Of a DNA stretch of 64,000 nt, positions 9,503-16,929 are shown piece by piece (position 1 is the stretch's first letter; each line of letters starts with the position of its first letter). This DNA is from Aliishimia ponticola (lineage in GTDB: Bacteria; Pseudomonadota; Alphaproteobacteria; Rhodobacterales; Rhodobacteraceae), in contig NZ_SRKY01000006.1 of the NCBI RefSeq assembly GCF_004803475.1, positions 88,006-152,005 on the forward strand. Direction: 5' to 3'. Below the pieces are notes generated by a model, which saw only the letters and a program-made list of their open reading frames with translations, made no database searches and was not told the origin of the DNA. A program made the translations under genes and the position numbers.

Positions 9503-10453
9503 ATGACCCAAACATTTACCGTCTCGAACCGCGTCGATGATCGCGGCAATATCGCGCGCATCCGCCTGACCCCGGAAGACGGGTCCGGCCTTCCCCTGCC
9601 CACGGCGGGCGCGCATCTTGATATCTATCTGCCCGAGGTCGATCTGTGGCGGCAATATTCGCTGTGTTCCGACCCGGCAGAGACCGCATTCTACGAAATC
9701 GGCGTCCTGAAAGACCCGAATTCGCGCGGCGGGTCCGAAGCGATGCATCGCCTCGCCACGCCCGGTGCGCGTTTCAAGATCGAAGGCCCACGCAACCATT
9801 TCCCCCTGGATGAGACCGCCGACCATTCCGTGCTCATCGGCGGCGGGATCGGGGTCACCCCGATGATCGCGATGGCCGCGCGGCTTCACGCATTGGGCAA
9901 GGCGTTCACGCTTCACTATTGCACCCGCTCGGCAGAGGTCACCGCCTTTACCGATACGCTTTGCGCAGCGCCCTTCGCGGAGAGGGTCGTCTATCATTTC
10001 GATGATCAGGATGCGGACCAAAAGCTTGATCTTGAACGCGACTTGCCGCCCGCTGCCGATGGTACGCATCTTTATGTGTGCGGCCCGCAAGGGTTCATGG
10101 ATTGGGTCATTTCGACCGCAGAAGCAGCCGGTCACCAGCCTCAGAACGTGCACCGCGAATATTTCTCTGCCGATGTGGAGCTTTCCGGCGACAGCTTTGA
10201 CGTGGAATGCGCGCAAAGCGGCGTCACCGTCACCGTTGGCGCGGACGAAACGATCGCCAAAGCCTTGGCGAAAGAAGGCGTCATGATCGAGGTCAAATGC
10301 GAAGAAGGTGTCTGCGGCACCTGCATGACCGACGTTCTTAGCGGAGAGATCGAGCACCGCGACCAGTTCCTGACAGATGAGGAACGCGAGGATGGCGACG
10401 TGATCATGGCCTGCTGTTCACGCGGCAAAGGCAAGCTGGTTTTGGACATCTAA
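9503..10453 (+). CDS. iacF: ferredoxin reductase with C-terminal 2Fe-2S domain (IacF-like)
   Basis: A 316-residue phthalate dioxygenase reductase/VanB-type protein: FMN/FAD-binding RQYSLCS near residue 50, pyridine nucleotide-binding GGGIGVTPM near 115, and a plant-type ferredoxin domain with C-EEGVC-GTC and a distal Cys. It would pass electrons from NAD(P)H to the IacCD Rieske centre. ATG 9503 follows the iacE stop by 10 bp. A frame extension into iacE was discarded. Confidence 0.82.
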   Translation: MTQTFTVSNRVDDRGNIARIRLTPEDGSGLPLPTAGAHLDIYLPEVDLWRQYSLCSDPAETAFYEIGVLKDPNSRGGSEAMHRLATPGARFKIEGPRNHFPLDETADHSVLIGGGIGVTPMIAMAARLHALGKAFTLHYCTRSAEVTAFTDTLCAAPFAERVVYHFDDQDADQKLDLERDLPPAADGTHLYVCGPQGFMDWVISTAEAAGHQPQNVHREYFSADVELSGDSFDVECAQSGVTVTVGADETIAKALAKEGVMIEVKCEEGVCGTCMTDVLSGEIEHRDQFLTDEEREDGDVIMACCSRGKGKLVLDI

Positions 10454-10462
10454 GGAGCCCCC

Positions 10463-10987
10463 ATGAATATGCCGCAAACGCAAGCAGACTTCCGCGAAGG
10501 CATGAGCCGCATGGGCGCTGCCGTGAACCTGATCACCTCGGATGGCGTTGCCGGAAAGCATGGTTTCATCGCCTCGGCGGTGTGCTCGGTCACCGATGAC
10601 CCGCCGACGCTGCTGGTGTGCGTGAACCGCAACGCATTCGTGCACAACCGTTTTCTGTCGAACGGCGTGCTGTGCGTGAATGTACTGGCCGCGCATCATC
10701 AGAAACTGTCGGGGATTTTCGCTAGGTATGTCGAAGGGGTGGATCGCTTTGCCCACGGGACATGGACGACCTCAAAGACCGGCGCGCCCGTGCTGACCGA
10801 CGCCAATGTCGCTTTCGATTGCCGTATCGCGTCGACCTCGACCCAGGGGACTCACTCGGTGCTGTTCTGCGATATTCAGGCGGTCCACCTGTCCGCCAAT
10901 ATCGACCGCGGATTGGTCTATTTCAGCCGCGATTACCACCATCTTGAAGCAGCCCCGCAAGACCTGCCGCCGGCCGCTAAACCATAA
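10463..10987 (+). CDS. iacG: flavin reductase (IacG-like)
   Basis: A 174-residue flavin reductase-domain protein (HpaC/NtaB type): FREGMSRMGAAVNLITSDG start, SVTDDPPTLLVCVNRNA core, and FFSR-like YFSRDYHH end. It would reduce free FMN or FAD with NAD(P)H for the IacA monooxygenase. Translation starts at 10463 after AAGGAG. It is the last gene of the iacHABCDEFG run; the next gene is 336 bp away. Confidence 0.8.
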   Translation: MNMPQTQADFREGMSRMGAAVNLITSDGVAGKHGFIASAVCSVTDDPPTLLVCVNRNAFVHNRFLSNGVLCVNVLAAHHQKLSGIFARYVEGVDRFAHGTWTTSKTGAPVLTDANVAFDCRIASTSTQGTHSVLFCDIQAVHLSANIDRGLVYFSRDYHHLEAAPQDLPPAAKP

Positions 10988-11323
10988 GGAGAAATCGATT
11001 CCACCGCGTGGTTATCAGCTATGCCTTTGGATCGGACATAGGTCAGTCTACCTGCCTGTTTTTTGACCAGAGGTGACGAAAACCCCGAAAATTCACGGCC
11101 CCGGACAGAAATGCATAAGCCTCTCACCCGCAGCCAGTTACAGTATTTTTACTGTAACTTTCATGGGACAAAACTCCGAGGCCCGCTTTTGTGAATGACC
11201 GGATCAAGCGAGTTCATCGCCTGGTCATTCAGCCCGCGAAATCAAGGTCTTAAAGACGCCACTCACAACATCGCAACGTCGCACGCTTTGTCCTGCGTGA
11301 CGGCAGCAACAGGGAAATTAACG
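10988..11323. other. 336-bp gene-free region before the TRAP genes
   Basis: Immediately after the iacG stop there is a perfect ribosome-binding sequence AAGGAG with no usable start codon behind it. A run of six T at about 11058-11063 follows only a weak 4-bp hairpin, so termination here is uncertain. The palindrome at 11137-11158 is the main element. No coding potential was supported in the rest. Confidence 0.6.
11137..11158. promoter_or_regulatory. predicted IacR operator, site 2
   Basis: A perfect 9-bp inverted repeat, arms GTTACAGTA and TACTGTAAC around TTTT, 165 bp before the TRAP binding-protein start. It agrees with site 1 at 18 of 22 positions in the same register, giving a shared core GTTRCRGTA...TACYGTAAC. 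The match between two promoter regions of one cluster makes a common repressor likely; IacR is the obvious candidate. Confidence 0.68.
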
Positions 11324-12340
11324 ATGAAACACCTCAAGACGACCTTCCTCTCTGCCCTTGCGGTCGCTGCGGTCAGCGCCGCGCCTGTGATCGCCGAAAC
11401 CAAGTTGACCGTCGCCAACTGGCTGCCGCCCTCGCACCCCTTGGTTTCGGAAGTCATCGTGCCGATGACCGAGCAGATCGCCGAAGCGACATCAGGCGAA
11501 GTGACAGCCACGGTGCTGCCCGCGCCCTTGGGCCCGCCGCCCGCGCATTTCGATTTCGCGGTGAACGGCGTGGCCGATATCACCTTTGGCGTTCAGGGCT
11601 ACAACGCGGGTCGGTTCAAGACCACGAACATCGCCGAAATCCCGTTCCTGGGTGACAGCGCCGAGGCGATTTCGGTCGCATATTGGCGCACCTTTGACGC
11701 CATGCTGAAGGACGCGGGCGAATATGATGACGTCAAGGTTCTGGCGGTATTCACCCACGGCCCGGGCGAGATTTTCCTGAAAGACGGCGATCCCAGCGAT
11801 GTTGACCTTCTCAAAGGCACCAAGCTGCGCGTCGGCGGCGGTATCGTGCATGAAGTCGCATCGACCCTTGGCGCGGTTCCGGTCGAAGGCCCTTCGTCGA
11901 AGGCCTATGAGCTTTTGAGCCAAGGCGTCGCGGACGGCATCCTCTTCCCCTATGAATCGGTGAGCTTTTTCAAATTGATCCCCGAACTTGAAGTCGGCGT
12001 TTCGGTGCCCGGCGGTCTGTACAACACGTCCTTCTACATCGTGATGAACAAGGCGAAGTGGGAAAGCCTGACACCTGACCAGCAAGAGGCCATCGACGGC
12101 GTCACCGGCGAAGCACTGGCCCGGATGGCGGGGCAAATGTGGGACCGCGCGGATGCGGCCGGACGCGACGCCATGGATGGCGCGACGGTCATCACCCCCG
12201 CCACAGAGGCCCAGATCACCGCATGGAGCGCGGCGCTGAAGCCCGTGGTTGACGCCAAGCTGGCCGAAGTGTCCGAAACCGGCATCGACGGGGCCGCTGC
12301 CCTGTCCATGCTGAAAGCCGAAATCGCAGCGCAGCAATGA
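11324..12340 (+). CDS. TRAP transporter substrate-binding protein (DctP family)
   Basis: A 338-residue periplasmic protein with a signal peptide (MKHLKTTFLSALAVAAVSAAPVIA, cleavage near AIA-E) and the DctP fold; the conserved KLRVGGG segment supplies the Arg that grips the substrate carboxylate. AGGGAA precedes ATG 11324; a longer frame upstream was rejected because the signal peptide starts at this Met. It is followed by the two membrane subunits with ATGA overlap. Position between iacG and iacR, behind a shared operator, suggests indole-3-acetate or another aromatic carboxylate as substrate; this is inference. Confidence 0.85.
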   Translation: MKHLKTTFLSALAVAAVSAAPVIAETKLTVANWLPPSHPLVSEVIVPMTEQIAEATSGEVTATVLPAPLGPPPAHFDFAVNGVADITFGVQGYNAGRFKTTNIAEIPFLGDSAEAISVAYWRTFDAMLKDAGEYDDVKVLAVFTHGPGEIFLKDGDPSDVDLLKGTKLRVGGGIVHEVASTLGAVPVEGPSSKAYELLSQGVADGILFPYESVSFFKLIPELEVGVSVPGGLYNTSFYIVMNKAKWESLTPDQQEAIDGVTGEALARMAGQMWDRADAAGRDAMDGATVITPATEAQITAWSAALKPVVDAKLAEVSETGIDGAAALSMLKAEIAAQQ

Positions 12341-12867
12341 GCGACGCGATTAAATCGGTCGAATTGGAGGGGCAGACATCTGCCTCTCCTCCCGCCCGGC
12401 TGTCGGTCACGGGCTGCGTGCTGGGCTGCCTGGGCGGGGTGCTTCTGATCGCCATGATGGCACTGACCGTCTGCGATGTGATCGGCCGCTACTTGTTCAA
12501 CTCGCCCATCAAAGGGGCGAGCGAACTGACGGAAATCCTGCTTTGCGCGGTGATCTTCCTTGGCCTTTGTGCCGTTTCGCTGGCCGAGGATCACGTGGTC
12601 GTGGATTTGCTGACCGATAAGATGCCCGCGTCGATCCACCCCGCCCGCGAGGCCCTGACAGGGGTGCTGAGCGGCCTGATCCTTATGGTGATCGCATGGC
12701 GGATCTGGGTCTATGCGGCGCAGATCGCTGGCTATAACGGCGCGACCACGAACCTGAGCATTCCCATCGCGCCCCTGGGCTATTTCTGCGCCATTTGCGC
12801 CTTTGCCGGTGGCCTGATCACCGCGTTTCTGCCGCTGAAACGCGCGTTCTTGCACGCCAAGCACTAA
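12337..12867 (+). CDS. TRAP transporter small membrane subunit (DctQ family)
   Basis: A 176-residue protein with four hydrophobic helices and the DctQ-type region DVIGRYLFNSPIKGASELTEILL around residues 46-70. It overlaps the binding-protein gene by ATGA and precedes the large permease by 11 bp. It forms the membrane complex of a tripartite, ion-coupled TRAP transporter with the genes on both sides. Confidence 0.88.
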   Translation: MSDAIKSVELEGQTSASPPARLSVTGCVLGCLGGVLLIAMMALTVCDVIGRYLFNSPIKGASELTEILLCAVIFLGLCAVSLAEDHVVVDLLTDKMPASIHPAREALTGVLSGLILMVIAWRIWVYAAQIAGYNGATTNLSIPIAPLGYFCAICAFAGGLITAFLPLKRAFLHAKH

Positions 12868-12878
12868 GGAAAAACCAC

Positions 12879-14159
12879 ATGGAACATTGGCCCGTCGGGA
12901 TGGCGATCCTTACAATTTTGTTGTTCATCGGCGTGCCGATCTCCTTCGCGCTTGCGGGCGTCGGGCTGGTGGGTGTGGTGTCGATCATCGGCTGGGCGCC
13001 CTCACTGGCGCTGCTTGGGTCGGTGTTTTTCGACAATGGGCGCGATTACACGCTGTCCGTTCTGCCGCTGTTCCTGATGATGGGCAATTTCGTGGTGCAA
13101 TCGGGCATCGCGGAAGAGCTGTATCAATCCGCCTATGCCTGGCTGCGGCACCGCAAGGGCGGCTTGGCGACGGCCACCGTCGTGGCCTGTGGCGCGTTTT
13201 CATCGGTGTGCGGATCGTCCTTGGCGACTGCTGCGACCATGACCAAGATCGCCCTGCCCTCCATGCGGCGCTATGGCTATCCCGACCAGATTTCCACCGC
13301 GTCGATTGCGGCGGGTGGCACGCTGGGCATCCTGATCCCGCCTTCGGTGATCCTGGTGTTCTACGGCATTCTGACCCAGCAAGACATCGGACGCTTGTTT
13401 CTTGCGGGGCTTATCCCCGGCCTGATCGGGATCGTGGGCTACGCGATCGCCGTGCGAATCTCGCTGAAATTGCAGGGCATTGACCTGCCGACCGAACCCA
13501 AGCTGCCACTGCTGGACCGGATCCGCGCGCTGAAGGGAACGGCAGGTGCGCTGGCGCTCTTCACCTTCGTCATGGGCGGGATTTACCTTGGGGTGTTCAC
13601 GCCGACGGAAAGCGCGGGCATGGGCGCGGGCGGCGCCTTCCTTCTGATGATCCTGAAGCGCCGATTCTCTGCCCAGCGCACCTTGATGGTGCTGTTCGAC
13701 ACGATGAAAACCACCGCTATGATGTTCTTCATCCTCTTCGGCGCGCTGACATTCACCAACTATGTGAACATGTCGGGCATGACCGGGGACATCCAATCCC
13801 TGATTACCAGTCTGACCAGCAGCCCGCTTGGCTTCATCGTGATCGTGCTGTGCATCTATCTGCTGCTGGGCTGTGTCCTCGAAAGCCTGTCGATGATCAT
13901 GCTGACGGTGCCGGTCTTCTACCCCATCGCCGCGAGCCTTGGGATCGACCTGATCTGGTTCGGCATCTTCGTTGTCATGGTGACAGAGATTTCGCTGATC
14001 ACGCCGCCTGTCGGCATGAATGCCTTCGTGCTGCGTTCGGTCGTGCCGGATGTACGCCTTGGGACGATTTTCCGCGGCCTCGTGCCGTTCATCGCGATGG
14101 ATGTGGTGCGCGTCGGCCTTCTGACCGCCGCGCCGATCCTCGTGCTGCTCTTAACCTAG
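12879..14159 (+). CDS. TRAP transporter large permease (DctM family)
   Basis: A 426-residue polytopic membrane protein with about 12 helices. The GTLGILIPPS segment and the late LITPPVGMNAFVL segment are hallmarks of the DctM ion-coupled transporter domain. AAGGA precedes ATG 12879. It completes the TRAP system and is followed by the ApbA-like reductase after 16 bp, so the five genes from 11324 to 15996 look like one operon. Confidence 0.88.
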   Translation: MEHWPVGMAILTILLFIGVPISFALAGVGLVGVVSIIGWAPSLALLGSVFFDNGRDYTLSVLPLFLMMGNFVVQSGIAEELYQSAYAWLRHRKGGLATATVVACGAFSSVCGSSLATAATMTKIALPSMRRYGYPDQISTASIAAGGTLGILIPPSVILVFYGILTQQDIGRLFLAGLIPGLIGIVGYAIAVRISLKLQGIDLPTEPKLPLLDRIRALKGTAGALALFTFVMGGIYLGVFTPTESAGMGAGGAFLLMILKRRFSAQRTLMVLFDTMKTTAMMFFILFGALTFTNYVNMSGMTGDIQSLITSLTSSPLGFIVIVLCIYLLLGCVLESLSMIMLTVPVFYPIAASLGIDLIWFGIFVVMVTEISLITPPVGMNAFVLRSVVPDVRLGTIFRGLVPFIAMDVVRVGLLTAAPILVLLLT

Positions 14160-14175
14160 GAAACCGGGAAAGCTC

Positions 14176-15210
14176 ATGTCCGTTCCATATAAAATCGGTG
14201 TCATCGGTGCTGGGAATATCGGCACGGCAATGGCGGCACTGCTCAGCAGGTCTGGTGCTGAAATCCATGTGACAGCGCGCGGCGCGCGGCTGGCCCAGAT
14301 CACGCAAGCGGGTGTGGAACTGAACGACCGGGGCGAGATCATCACCGCCCGGCCCAAGGTCTGCGAAGCCATAACCGAGCCGATGGATGCGCTGTTCGTC
14401 TGCGTGAAGTCGCAAAGCCTCGCCTCTGCGATTGCCCTCAACCGTGCGGCCATTGCCCCGTCGACCTTGGTGATCCCGATGGTGAACGGCCTGCCCTTCT
14501 GGTTCTACGCCAGCGCGGACGGCATGGGGCATGTTCCCCTGCTTGACCCGGACCGTGTGCTGGCGCGAACCCTGTCCCCGGCGCAGGTTCTGGGCGCGGT
14601 TCTTCTGATGACCGTGCAAACCGATGCGACGGGCAAGGCGACCTCTTCCAACACGCCGACGCTAAGCCTTGGCGCCGTCAGCGATGGCACGGATGAAGCG
14701 GCGGTGACGCGCTTGATCGCGCTTCTCGAAACGTCCGGGGTGCGCACCGATTTCGATCCCGCGATCCGGCAAAAGGTGCTGGTCAAATTGCTGGCCAATT
14801 TCGCGACCAATGCCCTGTCTGCCCTGACCGGCGCGATGCTGGACGACATTGGCCGTGACCCGGCGTTGCGCAGCGTCGCCACCGGGCTGGCCGATGAATT
14901 CCGCGCCTGGGCCAGCCGCGAAGGGTACAGCTTGCCCCCCAATGCGTGGCTTGTCGATCTGCTGATTGATGCGGGCGCTTTCCCCACTTCGATGCTGCAA
15001 GACGCATTGGCTGGCAAACCATTGGAATTGGACGCGATCTGCCGCGCCCCGATGGACCGCGCGCGTATGGGCGGGGGCGACATGCCGATCATGGGCGCCC
15101 TTCTCGACCGGTTGGCCCATGCCGGACACACGCCGGTGCCGCGCAGCGACATTCCGGCCATCCTCCGCTCTTTGCCCCTGTCCCCGATCCCCGCTCAAAA
15201 GACCGCCTGA
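14176..15210 (+). CDS. ApbA/PanE-like (ketopantoate reductase family) dehydrogenase
   Basis: A 344-residue two-domain protein: Rossmann GVIGAGNIGTAMAALLSRSG at residues 8-27, the LFVCVKSQSLASA and PMVNGLPFW segments of the ApbA family, and a helical C-terminal domain with KVLVKLLANFATNALSALTG that carries the family Lys and Asn. Family members reduce 2-oxo acids such as ketopantoate with NADPH. A biosynthetic role is unlikely here since it sits in a catabolic operon with no pantothenate gene. It may handle a 2-hydroxy or 2-oxo acid released from the IAA side chain; that is inference. Confidence 0.75.
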   Translation: MSVPYKIGVIGAGNIGTAMAALLSRSGAEIHVTARGARLAQITQAGVELNDRGEIITARPKVCEAITEPMDALFVCVKSQSLASAIALNRAAIAPSTLVIPMVNGLPFWFYASADGMGHVPLLDPDRVLARTLSPAQVLGAVLLMTVQTDATGKATSSNTPTLSLGAVSDGTDEAAVTRLIALLETSGVRTDFDPAIRQKVLVKLLANFATNALSALTGAMLDDIGRDPALRSVATGLADEFRAWASREGYSLPPNAWLVDLLIDAGAFPTSMLQDALAGKPLELDAICRAPMDRARMGGGDMPIMGALLDRLAHAGHTPVPRSDIPAILRSLPLSPIPAQKTA

Positions 15211-15222
15211 AAGGATGTGACG

Positions 15223-15996
15223 ATGAACACCCAGACTGCCCTGACCAAAAGCGATATTCCCATGGATGGCATGACCGAAGAGGAACTGCGTATCCAGCTT
15301 GCCGATTTCTACCACCTTGTCAGCTATCTTGGCTGGACCGAGTTGATCTTCAACCACATCTCGGTGCGCCTGCCGGGCGAGGACCACGCCTATCTCGTGA
15401 ACCCGATGGGCCTGCATTACGACGAGGTCACACCCGAAAACCTGCTGGTTGTCGGGGTCGATGGCAAACTTCTGCGGGAAAGCGACTATACGCCGAATCC
15501 GGCCGGTTTTGCGCTGCATGGCGTGATCCACGAACATCGCCCCGATGTTGGCTGCATCGCCCATACGCATACCACGCCGATCTCTGCCATCACGATGAAG
15601 GGCTTCGATATCGACCATGACAGTTTCTATGGCGCGCAGCTTTACGGGCGTGTGGCCTATCACACCTTCGAAGGCATCACGATCTATGACGATGAGCGTG
15701 AGCGGATGCTGGAATCGCTGAAGGACAAACATGTGCTGGTGCTGCGCAACCACGGCATCGCCGTATGCGAAGCCGATATCCCGCTGACATTCTTCCTGCT
15801 CTGGACTGTGCAGCGCGCGGCGGAAATCCAATGTGCGGCGGGCGCGATCCCCGGACCGAACAATGCCCTGCCCGAGGAAATCAAGGCGAAATGCGCAGCG
15901 GATGCCCAGCGCCTGAAAGAAAGCGCCTCCTTTGCGACGCTTCTTTTTGACGCAATGGTCCGCAAGATGAAACGCGACCGGCCAGAATTCGCCTAA
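15223..15996 (+). CDS. class II aldolase/adducin family protein
   Basis: A 257-residue protein of the zinc-dependent class II aldolase/adducin fold: NHISVRLPGEDHAYLVNPMG near residue 45, metal-binding His pair in IAHTHTTP, and a further His in LRNHG near residue 175. Members are L-fuculose-type aldolases, epimerases or decarboxylases. ATG 15223 lies 7 bp after AAGGA at 15211-15215; a GTG six bases upstream is too close to that site. It is the last gene of the TRAP operon. Its place in IAA degradation is not described in the pathway as I know it. Confidence 0.78.
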   Translation: MNTQTALTKSDIPMDGMTEEELRIQLADFYHLVSYLGWTELIFNHISVRLPGEDHAYLVNPMGLHYDEVTPENLLVVGVDGKLLRESDYTPNPAGFALHGVIHEHRPDVGCIAHTHTTPISAITMKGFDIDHDSFYGAQLYGRVAYHTFEGITIYDDERERMLESLKDKHVLVLRNHGIAVCEADIPLTFFLLWTVQRAAEIQCAAGAIPGPNNALPEEIKAKCAADAQRLKESASFATLLFDAMVRKMKRDRPEFA

Positions 15997-16009
15997 AACA
16001 CACGGGCTC

Positions 16010-16033
16010 GGGGGGGCTGTGACCGGCTCCCCC
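16010..16033 (+). terminator. GC-rich hairpin after the aldolase gene
   Basis: Eight base pairs (one G-T) pair GGGGGGGC with GCTCCCCC around an 8-nt loop, 14 bp after the stop codon. There is no T-tract, so termination would be weak or factor-assisted. Confidence 0.35.
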
Positions 16034-16109
16034 GGCCGCATTGAAACGGTTCACTTTTCACGTTCAACTTCGGCATAACTCAATCTAAGGTTCGGCCAAA
16101 CACAAGCCT

Positions 16110-16577
16110 TTGAGAGATGCAGCAAGAGCCGTGCAACAGGACAACCCCGACAAATTCAAAGAAAACTGGCCGTTTTTCTGGGTCACCCAGATCAATGCCG
16201 CCTATGCCAACGTATTGGAAAAACGCATAAAACCCTTGGGTGTGGATCTGCCGCGCTGGCGTGCGATGATGAGCCTTTATGAGGACGAGTATCTTTCTGT
16301 TTCTGAGATCGCGGAGTTCTCGGCACAAAAGCTCAACACAACGACCAAGGTCATTCAGCGCATGTTGAGCGACGGATTGGTCTCGACGCGCGTGCGGCCC
16401 AGCGACGGGCGCGTGACGGAAGTTTGCCTGACCGACAAGGGCGAACGGCTGCGCAAGGATGTGTTTGTAGAGGCGCAGGATATTTTCGAAAGCACGTTTG
16501 GCACATTCTCAAGCGAAGAATTGAACCAATTGAATAGCAGCCTGTCTCAAATCCACCGGCGCTTGAAGAAACTGTAA
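16110..16577 (+). CDS. iacR: MarR-family regulator of the iac cluster (IacR-like)
   Basis: A 155-residue winged-helix protein: MSLYEDEYLSVSEIAEFSAQKLNTTTKVIQRMLSDGLVSTR forms the helix-turn-helix, and PSDGRVTEVCLTDKGERL is the MarR wing signature. MarR repressors usually release DNA on binding an aromatic acid, here presumably IAA or a breakdown product. The start is uncertain: TTG 16110 is used, with GTG 16131 as an alternative, and neither has a strong ribosome site. It lies at the cluster end in the same orientation. The two palindromes at 4196 and 11137 are its likely targets; no copy was seen before its own gene. Confidence 0.72.
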   Translation: MRDAARAVQQDNPDKFKENWPFFWVTQINAAYANVLEKRIKPLGVDLPRWRAMMSLYEDEYLSVSEIAEFSAQKLNTTTKVIQRMLSDGLVSTRVRPSDGRVTEVCLTDKGERLRKDVFVEAQDIFESTFGTFSSEELNQLNSSLSQIHRRLKKL

Positions 16578-16727
16578 AACGGCGCGTGGCACTGTCCCTT
16601 AGCCAAACACTTCGCGCGACATTTTCGCAGGACGAGGGGTGCAACCCAACTTTAGCAGCCAACAGACATGGCTGGTTCAAGCGGTGATGCTTGGGTCAAT
16701 TTTGTCTGGGTGTTTTCAAGGGGGTGG

Positions 16728-16804
16728 TGGCGGACCGAGGAGGATTCGAACCCCCGACCCCTTGATTCGTAGTCAAGTACTCTATCCAGCTGAGCTATCG
16801 GTCC
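16728..16804 (-). tRNA. tRNA-Arg (anticodon ACG)
   Basis: The complement folds as a 77-nt cloverleaf: acceptor GGACCGA pairing with TCGGTCC, D arm with AGCTCAGCTGGAT, anticodon stem CTTGA/TCAAG around CTACGAA (anticodon ACG), T arm with GGTTCGAATCC, discriminator G and an encoded CCA at 16728-16730. It reads CGN arginine codons after wobble deamination. It converges on iacR, with a 150-bp gap showing no other feature. Confidence 0.95.
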
Positions 16805-16929
16805 GTGAGGGGTGCATTTACGCCCCCCTGCGGGGCTTTGCAACCCCTCATTCGACAGGAATTTCGGGTTTTTTCCGATGGCCTGAAATTTACGGGCCGA
16901 TGGCTGATTTCGCCACTTCCATATGGCCT

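Noticed and set aside
14176..15210. Pantothenate biosynthesis gene panE
   Set aside because: Sequence family fits, but it sits in a catabolic TRAP operon without other pan genes, so the biosynthetic name is not supported.
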